A stretch of 64,000 nucleotides of DNA from Eutreptiella sp. 'Long Island Sound 2002' (taxonomy: Eukaryota; Euglenozoa; Euglenophyceae; Eutreptiales; Eutreptiaceae): assembly GCA_964036045.1 (NCBI GenBank), contig OZ038381.1:114101790-114165789 (forward strand), given 5' to 3'. The notes beneath the pieces are model-generated. The model was not told the origin of the DNA and made no database searches. It saw nothing but the letters and a program-made list of their open reading frames with translations. The position numbers and the translations under genes were made by a program. Positions 20,027-29,959 of the stretch are shown in pieces (position 1 is the first letter of the stretch; every line of letters begins with the position of its first letter).

Positions 20027-22750
20027 TTACTGCTGACCATGTCTATACTTAATTATCACTGTGTTTGACTCTACGTGAGATCCCGGTGAGGCTTGCAGGC
20101 TCAAATGCAAAAATTGCACTATACCAAAACACACACGCATGCACACCACACACATACACACACGCACACCACAAACAGAGCTAAACCATAGACCACAACG
20201 TGATCCAAGAATCGGTAATGTGTTGTATGACTTCATTGATTGTGCTGACATGCAGCAAGGGGGTATATGGTTGTGCTTTGGGCCCTGGATACACCAGGGA
20301 GGACTGGGCTGCCGGTTGTGGTGTCGGCAGTAGTGCAGTCATTAGTGTACGACACAGTTCCAAGATCGTATGTGTTCTGTCATTGGGATTTGGCGTGAGT
20401 GGAGCCGTGCATGATCGCAACAGAATTGCGCATAGTACTGCACTATGGGGCAGGAGTGTGCCAAACTGGCTGGGGTGCGCCAGATGATATGTCCTGTGCC
20501 ATTGTGTAGATTTGGGTGTTCTTGTTGTAGTGCCTGGCACTGAAACGCAGAGTTAATTCTTTATGTCGTGTAGAGCGTAGCCTTTCACATCTGTCACTTG
20601 TGTGTAAGTTAGTGGGTGTACTAGGTAGTGTGTTGTGGCATTTGTGTCACGGATGGGTGTCTCTGTGTACCGTAGGGTGCTGAGGTTTTCATCAACTAGG
20701 CGGGAGATCCGAGGGACCCTGTGTTTCCGCAGTGCTTGTTGTGTCTTCCTGGACACGAGGTACAACGCATATGGTGTGTTTGAGCCACAATTTCAACGCT
20801 GGTGGCACCGTCTTTTTAGTAAACAGGGATTGCAGGGTATGTGTGGCCCAGCGTGCAAGTAACTGGCCATAGGATGGCACTTTGAGGGTCAAACGCCTCG
20901 GCACTTTGACGCACCATTTTAAAGCAACTCGTCGTGCCACAAATGTGAATAGTTTTTTTAATAGGGGGCCTTTGACGTATCTTGCTGCCCTAGTGAGAAA
21001 CTGGAGTAACATTTCCACATCTCGTGTGTGTGTGTGCGTCCTCTTGACTGGATCTTGTGTCTGTAGTAGTATGGTTTTGCATTCTAGGGGGAGGGAGAGT
21101 TTATTTCCAATGGTTTCCCATGTGTCCCTGAGCAATGCAACTCCCGGCGCCACTGAGTTGCATGCGGGGAGAGGGCAGCTTCTAGCCCTCCGTCAAGCAG
21201 GAGTGCTTGTGCGTCATCAATGACGTTACGTAAGCGGAGCATGGTCACAGGTCCTACGCCGTGCATGTTTAGGAGCTTGCAACCCATGGGTAGGTTAGGG
21301 GTGCCTTGTCACATGGGGTGTGTGTGTCTTTTTAGCGGGACCCGAAAAGCAATGTTGATTGCGTTTGCCTTGTTGTAGTGGTCTCGCAATCTCGTGAATG
21401 GTGCGTGTATGCCTAGTATATGCCCGTATTGTCCCAAATAGGGGAACGAGGAGCTGGATAGTGCATTTACTTGCTGTGGTCAGGTGTGCTTTGACCCCTC
21501 ACTCGGGGAGCTTCACCGCCCTCTGTAGTTCTTTGTCTGGTGTGGAAAGGAACAGCAGGTTGGACCGTTACAGGGGCTCGACAACACAGCCCCACTCCAC
21601 ATTGATGTGGTGTGTGTTATTTAAATTTGTGTGTACCTAGTGGCACTGGGGCAAATTGTAGCCTACATGTGGTGGTGTGCGGCGTGTGAGGTTGTGCACT
21701 GCACTGTGGAGGTCATTGCCATTGACATCCTAGGCTATTGGCGCTCCTCCCCCTTGGATGATCCACAAGTCCCATACACTTGGAAGGCATCGCCACATTT
21801 CATTGCCCTGTCCTTTGGTGGAGAATTGTTTGCATCACAGTTTGCCCCAATGACCAAGCATCATTGCCTTGACCTTTGTCGGCGTATGTTTGTAGTGTGG
21901 TGGTCCGGTTGCGTGTGTTTGTGTCCTGCTCTGCGTATTGGTGTAGAAGTCTTTGTTGTGTAGGACTATAATACACTGTGTCTCATGGTGCAAGAAGTTG
22001 GCAATGCATGCGTGTGGCATTCTGCTGCGCTTTGTATGGATATATACTTTTTTGTAAGGCCATTCGGGTGATGGACTTCCTTGCATTGGGGGTAGGGCAC
22101 CAAAATGTATGCATTCGGGTGTGAGCGTAGTGTAGAATGGTGCGGGTGCAGCAAAAAGGGTGGAGCCTGTAGTCCATTCTCCTCCTAGTATACCGTGTAC
22201 TAGGGTGCGCATTCCATGTGTTAGATTTGTGGCTGCCCAAGGTGAGTGCCGTGACAGAGCTTCAGACCATGAGTTCATTTGCGGTGTGTATGTTGTGTCC
22301 CCAGCGCACTGTGCCTGTGTAGTGCTGCCACATGCCACGTGCAAAGCGCGAAGGGGGGTCCCATGACACTTGTGGTGTGCCTGGGAGTGTCTATAGGCGG
22401 GCGCCGTATGGCAACGGGGATTGGTGCCGCGGTCGCGTCGCCCCTTCACCTCCAGCCAGCCTGGATGGGGTTGGGCCCACCAGGGCGATGTGCGTATAAA
22501 CACACCCCACCCCGCCCTGGCCATCCACAGCTTCACAGTCGGTGGTCCCCCTAACTCTCCCCTTGCCATGTGTCTGTGTGTGTGTGCGTGTGTGTGTATG
22601 CGGGGGACATTGAGCTTATGTCTAGGGTGCACTACACTTTGTTGAAGAGCTGCCACGATATGTTCACTGCTTTTGAGTCGGTGCGCTAGGCTACCCCGTG
22701 CCGTTCGCAGGTGCTCCGTGGCTGTTGTCGCTTCGTGGTACTGCATAGCG
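20027..22750 (-). pseudogene. Old Penelope-like retroelement fragment
   Basis: The frame at 21153-20692 contains RAARYVKGPLLKK, RRLTLKVPSYGQL, FTKKTVPPALKLWLK and VPRVQEDTT. This aligns in order with the region just after the GIY-YIG domain of the PLE at 39.0-39.4 kb (ANKYCSGPVRNK, NHVNLRVPCMHNL, LDKLPLPLYLRKYL, YVRNPT). Downstream frames at 20765-20181 end in Leu-rich sequence. The upstream frame at 22746-21835 has no identified domain but sits where the PLE N-terminus would be. Many stops and shifts show an old copy. The catalytic RT motif was not found. CA-rich microsatellite sequence occurs at 20130-20170. Confidence 0.45.
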
Positions 22751-23095
22751 TGTGAGACGAGAATTTGTCTCAGCGCTCCCGTGACTCCTTTTGTTTCCGC
22801 AACTCGCGCTCAGCCCCATCCTGCTCCTTCAGCCGTTGTTTATCGGTTTTCCTCTGTGGTTTAGATGTGTGCGGATCCGGGACCTCATCGACTTCTGGCT
22901 CACTACTGTTCGCGTCAGGCTACATTGTCAGGGAACTCCTGCTGCTGGAACAGCGGCCGGCGTGTGCTTGCCCAATGCATGATACTCGGCCACTCAACAT
23001 CATGCTCCGTGAAACGCTGCGTGCACATTGGCCCTTTGTCGTGGTGGTCCGCGCTCGGTGTTCTCCATGTGTTCACAGGTCATCATCAACGGAGC
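22751..23095. other. No recognisable gene
   Basis: Mixed sequence between the old PLE and E3. No feature is supported. Confidence 0.4.
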
Positions 23096-23170
23096 ATCGC
23101 TAGAAGGTGAGCGCAGAACCCCCGCCTTTTTGGATACCACTAGAACCACGATGTGCACGTGTTTACAATG

Positions 23171-25100
23171 CCTAAGAGTCACTGTAGGAGTTCCTATAAG
23201 TGTCCTAAGTCCAAAGCAAGCCTAGGTTGTGAAGGGCCACACGCCATGTTGAATTTCCAAAAATGAGCAAAAGCGCACAAAGGTAGGTTCCATTAGGGGT
23301 TCCAACGCAGAAAAGGGGGTTCCAACAAGGATTCCAATAGGGGTTCCAGCGCAGAAATGGGGTTCCAACAAAGTTCCAACAGAGCGTTCCAGCACAGAAA
23401 GGGGTTCCAGCAGGGGTTCCCACGCCTTTGTTTCACCTTTGTTCCCTTGCATTTCAGCACAAATACCTTTGTTGGCCGGCGTGGTCGAATGGGCCAAGGC
23501 TGCCCGTGCTGCCGTGGGCACTCGGGGCTATGCCAAACTGGCCCCGATGTTGGGCTGCACGGACCTCGCCGCCCAGCCCGACACCAAGGTGGCGATCCCC
23601 TCGGGCAGCACAAAAGCCGCCTTGCGCCCTCACCGACTGGCTGCATGGGGTCCTGGAGGACAACCTCGATGTGCCAATCCTGCAGGTCCGGCTGCATGCC
23701 AACGACTTGGATAATGTCATCCAAGCCTGCACCGGGCGGTGGGGTGCGTGGCTAAAAGGTGGTGTGCGCAAACCTCCGCCCTTTTGGGTACGACTAGAAC
23801 CATGATGTGCACGCGTTTACAATGCCTAAGAGTCACTGTAGGAGTTCCTATAAGTGTCCCGAGTCCAAAGGCAGCCTAGGTTGTGAAGGGCCACACGCTA
23901 TGTTGGATTTCCAAAAATAAGCAAAAGCGCACAAAGGTAGGTTCCATTAGGGGTTCCAGCGCCGAAAAGGGGGTTCCAACAAGGATTCCAATAGGGGTTC
24001 AAGCGCAGAAAGGGGGTTCCAACAAAGTTCCAACAGAGCGTTCCGGCACAGAAAGGGGTTCCAGCAGGGGTTCCCGCGCCTTTGTTTCACCTTTGTTCCC
24101 TTGCATTTCAGCACAGATACCTTTGTTGGCCCGCGTGGTCGACTGGGCCAAGGCTGCCCGTGCTGCCGTGGGCACTCGGGGCTATGCCAAACTGGCCCCG
24201 ATGTTGGGCTGCACGGACCTCGCCGCCCAGCCCGACACCAAGGTGGCGATCCCCTCGGGCAGCACAAAAGCCGCCTTGCGCCCTCACCGACTGGCTGCAT
24301 GGGGTCCTGGAGGACAACCTCGATGTGCCAATCCTGCAGGTCCGGCTGCATGCCAACGACCTAAATAATGTCATCCAAGCCCGCACCGGTCGGTGGGGTG
24401 CGTGGATAAAAGGTGGTGTGCGCAAACATCCCCCCTTTTGGGTACGACTAGAACCATGATGTGCACGCGTTTACAATGCCTAAGAGTCACTGTAGGAGTT
24501 CCTATAAGTGTCCCGAGTCCAAAGGCAGCCTAGGTTGTGAAGGGCCACACGCTATGTTGAATTTCCAAAAATGACCAAAAGCGCCGAAAAGGGGGTTGCA
24601 GCAGGGGTTGCAGCAGGGGTTCCAGCGCAGAAAGGGGGTTCTAGCAAGGTTCCAGCACAGGGTTCCAGCGCAGGAAGTGGTTGGAGCAAGGGGTTCCAGC
24701 AGGGGTTCCAGCGCCTTTGTTTCACCTTTGTTCCCTTGCATTTCAGCCCGGATGCCTTTGTTGGCCCCCTTGGTCCACGGGGCCAAGGCTGCCCCGGCTG
24801 CGGTGGGCACTCGGGGCTATGCTGGCCCTGATGGGTTGGGCTGCACAGACCTTGCCGCCCACCCCGACACCAAGGTGGCGATCCCCTCGGGCACCACCAT
24901 TGCCCGCATCTGCCTCCCCCGCCCCCTCCTCACCGCCGACAAGCCGCCTTGCGCCCTCACCCACCGAATGCAGGGGTCCCTGGAGGACAACCCTGATGTG
25001 CCGATCTTGCAGGTCCGGCTGCATGCCGACGACGTGGATGATGTCATCCAAGCCTGCAGCGGGCGGGCGAACCCCACGGCCAACAAGACGGACCGCATCA
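23171..25100 (+). repeat. 654-bp tandem repeat carrying the oxygenase N-terminal domain, three copies
   Basis: CCTAAGAGTCACTGTAGGAG starts at 23171, 23825 and 24479, exactly 654 bp (218 codons) apart. Copies 1 and 2 are nearly identical. The third is more diverged and joins the oxygenase gene. Each copy holds GGGGTTCCAGC minisatellite followed by an open segment (RGYAKLAPMLGCTDLAAQPD then TKVAIPSGS, then LEDNLDVPILQVRLHAND in another frame). This corresponds to the LVLSNYIFELLEVNPGVAGF domain of E1/E2. A CAG just before the open segment suits an acceptor, so this may be an exon duplication. Confidence 0.85.
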
Positions 25101-26858
25101 TGTGGGGACGGGGGGCGCCACGCTCCTCTTCGCCGCCCAGAAGCCCACCACCATTGAGGCCGGGAAGACAAGTACCCCTTCAAGCACCCCCACCTCGACA
25201 AAATCCGCTACGTGGTGGACAACAAGCCCGCCATGGCCGTGCCCAACTACTCCCTCACCAGCCACTCCCCGTACCGTTGGAAGCCGGAGCTCGTGGGGTT
25301 GACTATACCGGTGCTGATGGAGAGCGAGGACGCGGTCTTGCCCCTCCCCATGTGCCACGCCTTGCCGCTCATTGGGACAAGCGAACCGGTGAAGCAATTG
25401 GATATCTTCCGGGAAGCGAACGAGGAACTCTCGGAGTTGGGTCGGACGAGGCACATGATCAAGGAGGAGTTCCTGGCGAGGGATGGCGACATGCTGGCGA
25501 ACATGAAGATCGAGGCGGACAACGTGGGTGAGAGGTGGGGCGCCATCTTCAACGTGGCATGGCCAAGCCCAAACCGGCCACCCGATCCGGGCGATAGGGC
25601 GGCGGTGTACACGGTGATTGCGACGGGCAATGGGGGTCAAGAAGGTCTTCCGCTTCCTCACGTTGTACTTTGGGCGCAAAGAGTTCTGCAAGGCCTCTCT
25701 ACGAAGTACCCGGGTGTGTTCTTGGTGAAGGTTGGGTACGTCCGGGCAACGTTGGATCAGCCACAACTATGGCATCGGGATGTGCCGCTGGAGTTGCCAA
25801 CCGTTGGGGTGGAGCACGCCTTCTCCTGCTTCATGGCTGTGAATCTGGACTACCCCATGGACGGCCGCGAGAACATGTTCGTGTACAGTTCTAGCTCTGG
25901 TGTTCCCTATCTGTGGCAGGAGGTCTCAATGAGTATGCTGGCGGGCGACCTGTGGATCGTGAGCAGTTACGTCATTCACGGTGGTGGTCCACGGGTTGCC
26001 CCGAGACATGCGCCGCCTGGATCAACCCGTATCATCACCTTTGCCGCCATTGCCACACGCCGCGTCGACTACGAGACCACCGTGCCGATCATCCCGCCAG
26101 CCCTGGCTGAAGCCCCCGCGACACAACCGTGGCCAGCGTCCCCGAAGGCCGTGCACTATTCAGCAGCGCAGTGCAACCGCGTGGTGAAGGCCGACCCGCC
26201 AGCGAGGTGTTTCGCCTGTAACGAGCGTCCTTTTTGTGCTGTACATGTCGGGCAACACTGTAAAGACTGTCAGCGGGATTCTGGCGATCCTGCTGTGGAG
26301 GCCGCCCGTGGACCTGCTGTGGAGGCCGCCCTTGGACTTGCTGTGGAGGCCGTGGCAATGTCAGCCGAGGGAGCACAGGAAGTCGAGTAGGATCTGGGGA
26401 CGCACAAGATTGTGGAGGAGGATCTGTGTGGGTTTGGGGCTCTTGTGATGATGCCCTTGGACCAGACGGTGCTGTACACCACCCATCGCCCAAGGCCACT
26501 GGCGGCAGAGATTTCTGCGGGTCCGGTGATCGACGCGTCCGCCCAACCTTGCGCCCCCAAAGATTGTCCCTTGGGCCCCTTTGTCCACGAGGAGGAGGAG
26601 TTGGAGGCCCCGACCCCAAGCAAGTTCCCCGTCATCGCCACGCAGCCGGGCAGCCTGATGGTGGTGCGCGACGGCGAGGTGGGTGGGATGGCAGTGGTGG
26701 AGGACACCGTGGACCCCCCGGTCGCCCAAGTACTTCGATGGGATGTTGCAGGCACCCACCCGCGCGTCGTTGACACATCTGTCGTGGTCCGATCGGGGCT
26801 TCTGGTGGCCAACCCTGAGGGCCCCAAGGAGTACTGGTGCCCTTGCCAACAGCTATGA
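24750..26858 (+). pseudogene. E3 2OG-Fe(II) oxygenase-like protein (best-preserved copy)
   Basis: N-terminal domain in 24750-25080 (DVPILQVRLHADDVDDVIQA). Small frame changes or introns lie at 25090-25160. Then a long frame from 25212. Using 25212 as residue 1, the iron ligands are H188-x-D190 (LWHRDVP) and H256 (YVIHGGG), with R273 (STRIITF) as the 2OG-carboxylate arginine. The C-terminal cluster has CNRVVK, CFACNERPFCAVH and CKDCQ. TAG at 26388-26390 interrupts the frame, which continues in phase to 26858 with SLMVVRDGEVGGM and EGPKEYWCPCQQL. That last domain matches E1/E2 after their Cys cluster (ILVVRRGLYGGV, EGPGMCPCHQV). Terminator TGA. If UAG were read, residues 25212-26858 would be one intact protein. 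Confidence 0.65.
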
Positions 26859-27131
26859 GCCTGCAGTGTGGTGAAGCTAAAGCTTTAGGCAACATAGGCC
26901 TCGGCGGGGGGGTGCTGGAAGGTCGCTGGAAGGGGTGCTGGAAGGGGTTCCAGCGCTGGGGGGGCCTGCTGGAAGGGTGCCACAAAGGTGCTGGAAGGGG
27001 TTGCAACGCTTGAAGGGGTGTTTTAGCAGGGTTCCAGCCAGGGGTTCCAGCGCACAAAGGGGTTCTAGCAGGGGTCCTAGCAGTTATGGTATAACCCGTT
27101 TCACCTGCATTCCGTCCTCTTTCACGCTACA
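26859..27131. repeat. GGGGTTCCAGC / CTGGAAGGGGT minisatellite
   Basis: Imperfect 11-20 bp units with partly palindromic TGGAAGGGGTTCCAGC. Related blocks occur at 23300-23420, 23950-24080, 24590-24720, 33480-33640 and 35895-35950. The block separates the oxygenase and coiled-coil genes and may be intronic or intergenic. Confidence 0.8.
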
Positions 27132-28229
27132 GTGGATGTCTGCCCGCTAGTGGTACAACGGGACGAGTCCGTGGCCGAGCCGCAGGCGCGAGGGGACAGT
27201 GCAGCATCTGTGGTGGACAGCGTGTCGGTAGCGTGGCAGGCCCGCGCGATGGTGACTTGGCCAACCAGTGCAGCAGCAAAGCCGCCGGCCGTGGCCGAGC
27301 TCATGTTCCAGTCTGGTCAAACGCCGTGGTACAAGGTTGTGGAGCTCAATGTGGCGACAGCGAGCGGCATGAAGGCGGTGTGCACGTTTCCGGTCCAAGT
27401 GAAGGGTCTGCAAGGCAAGAAGCGAGCCAGGTACATGTTTGGCATTGGAAAAGGGCTGCACCGATATTGGTCGTACCACATGTACCATGAGGAGGATGGG
27501 CGGAGCGTGTGGTATAGTCTGCGGGGGCTGCAAGGTGTTGGAGGTGATGAGGTTCCGGAGTCCGTCATGAAGGTGTTCGCTGCATGGCTGAACGAGCGCA
27601 AGGAGATTTATGTTGGTGGCGGAGGGCACACAAGGGGCGCTGCGATATAGGGTGGAAGGAGACGACGACGATGCGGAGGACAAGGAGCAGCCGAAGGACA
27701 AAGACAAAGACAAAGGCAAGGACAAAGCCAAGGACGAGCCAAATGAGAAAGGAAAGGAAAAAGGCCGGCGCAAGGACAAGGACAAGGACAAGGACAAGGC
27801 CCAAACAACCCGGGCATCTCAGTCATCGCAGTCGTAGTCTAGCAGTCCGAGCAGTCCCAGCAAATGGTTGACGTTCGGGCTATGGCTCACGAGGTGGTAC
27901 AGTGGTGCAAAGACTCCCTGACGCAGCACATGAGTGTGACCCTGAGAGATTGCGTCCCTGCGGCAGTGCCGAAGGCGATGTCTTACCCCTCCAAGAGCAA
28001 AGCAGAGACACTGATTGGCCGGCTAACCAGGCACCTTGAGACGGAGCGCACGGGACGGGCGAACGCCGAGGCCCAGTTGGACAACGAGCGGAAACGGGTC
28101 AGGGAGTTGGAGCTTGACAATGAGAGCATGAAAAAGCAGCCGGTGGAGAGCAACACCAAGACCGTTGAAGCAAAGCAACAGGCAGAGCAGTTGTTGGCGG
28201 TGATGGGAGGCAATTGCAAGAGGGCGTAG
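27132..28229 (+). CDS. E3 WY-domain / charged / coiled-coil protein, frames need joining
   Basis: Frame 27132-27650 has TPWYKVVELNVATASGMKAV, then GKKRARYMFGIGKGLHRYWS and DGRSVWYSLRG. It occupies the place of the GTGWYRQVTITEKEGG domain of E1/E2. 27610-27837 is a Lys/Asp/Glu-rich linker (KDKDKDKGKDK). 27864-28229 is a coiled coil (AHEVVQWCKDSLTQH, RLTRHLETERTGRANAEAQL) in the same phase as 27132, matching THVTDACQVLVEQ and the heptads of E2. The middle segment is in another phase, so either an intron or two shifts lie at about 27640 and 27840. It ends in TAG at 28227-28229. Function unknown; the same partner accompanies the oxygenase in all three elements. Confidence 0.55.
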
Positions 28230-28234
28230 ACACT

Positions 28235-28400
28235 GGACATGAGATCTTTTAGGAACTGGAGATGCGACCTATTGGCAGCTGTTGGGACTTGGTAATGAGA
28301 CCGGTTGGGACCGGGAGAGGAGCCGTGTTGGGACGTGGAGAGAAGACCTATTGGGACCTGTAGAGCAGGCCTGTTGGGACCTGAGATAACACCTGCATGT
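28235..28400. repeat. TTGGGACCTG-type tandem repeats
   Basis: About six units of 24-28 bp with TATTGGGACCTGKAGAG-like sequence. The repeat lies just after the coiled-coil frame. No gene. Confidence 0.75.
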
Positions 28401-29022
28401 GCATGTGCATGTACGTGGTGCGCTGCGATTGTGCTCACGGCAATGCGCCACCTTGAACGGCGACCTTCTTTGGTTCTAGCCCCTAGGTTGCGTGTTACCT
28501 GGCGTAGGACATTAGTTGCGATGTGCACGAAGTGTCTAAAGTGGTGTCTGGAGTGGGAGGCTTCACATAGCCTAACCCTTGGGGACGTCACCAAGATTTA
28601 CGACCTATATGCATGGAATCATTCAAAATTTTGATATTCCATTGTCTACAGAGGGGACGTTTCTGTCCGGAAGCGCTCCGCGCGGCACAATACGTGCGGC
28701 GCGTGTTGCTTCATAACACGCAGCACGTGCCGCACGTGCAAAACGCAAACAACACACGCATCACGCGCAAAACGCGCAGCACGGCGTTCTAGAGGCCGAC
28801 TCAGAAGCATACTTCCGGCACGGGCAAAACGCATAGCACGCGGAGCACAGGACTATTACACACGCGCGCACTTTGGGGGGGCCGCGTCCTCACAGTTTGG
28901 GTATCCAGCCTACGCGGTTGTCCCCCACGGTTCGCACTGGTCCCATGGGTAGGGATGGCACAGGCTTGGCGGCCATGAAGTCCACGACCCCACCACGCCC
29001 GCCCTCCACCACCTTCTCCTTC

Positions 29023-29403
29023 CTAATCTTCGTCATCCTCCATGTCCTCGTCCTCTTCCCCGTCACTCTCCTCCTCCTCCTCACTCTCTTCCTCCTCATC
29101 CTCCACATCCTCCTCCTCACTCACCTCCTCCGTGTCTTCCTCACTCTCCTCCCTCTGGCTTCCATCCTCCTCGGCCTCGTAGCACAGGGTAGTGTGGGTG
29201 TTTTTTTCCGGGGGGGGTGTGGTTTGAGCCTCAATTCCCCTACCACTCAGCAATCTGCAGCGGAGGGGGGGGTTTTCAACCTCGATTCCCCGACCACAGA
29301 GCAATTGGCAACAGGTGTGGTATCTTTTTTTGCGGGACACCACCAGTTCGCTTGTGCTGGGTGCAGACCGGGCACTACATGTTCGATCGCCATAATACTC
29401 CAT
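29023..29403 (-). pseudogene. Residual C-terminus of the B transposase
   Basis: Reads DRTCSARSAPSTSELVVSRK, then a long Glu/Asp tail (EESEEDTEEVSEEEDVEDEE). Position and acidic composition match the C-terminal tail of the element A transposase (46.1-45.9 kb), and the sequence just beyond it (28.87-29.0 kb, GGGGGGCCGCGTCCTCACAG) is shared with A at 45.77 kb. The DDD core is absent. Confidence 0.5.
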
Positions 29404-29959
29404 TATTGTACAACCAAGAAACCGGTATAGCTACCACATATTGCGACGCCACCAGTCCGGCGCCTGTTGAGAAAAAGAGCCTGTCTGCGCTAAAACTTCC
29501 CAAGGGGGGACCCGCAAAGCGAGCTGCGAACTCTGACGCCCCCGGGACTCGTCGTGGTCCGGCCATTCCGGACTCGGTTCCCCAAGCGGGGAGAAAAAAC
29601 CCTGGGACCCCGCACCCTCCCACCCTTCCTCCCCGTCCCAGCCCTCCCACCCCTCTACAATTCTTGGATTTCGCCGTCCGTCATCTTGCCCTCGGCTGCC
29701 GTCTCCGTATCTGGAGCCCCTTCCGGTTCGGCATGGCGTTCCGGGGAGTCGGGGGGCTCCTCCTTCACTCGCACAGGCGCCTGCAGAACGCGGAAAACGG
29801 GGTGCTGTCCTCCAGAGGAGGGCCGGAATCGAGACACATGTTACGCGTAACACGCGCAGAACGCGCAACACACGCCGGGGCGGATTCCAGAGGCACAACA
29901 GAACCATACGGGCATGACGCGCAAACGGCAGTGACACCGCAACGCGCACCTGCTCACTT

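Noticed and set aside
21835-22746. 303-codon minus-strand frame as a separate gene
   Set aside because: No motif, low-complexity His/Thr content; it sits where the N-terminus of the old Penelope-like copy should be.
27565-27837. Lys/Asp-rich and Leu/Phe/Val-rich open frames opposite each other
   Set aside because: The plus-strand charged frame fits the E3 linker; the minus-strand hydrophobic frame is its shadow.
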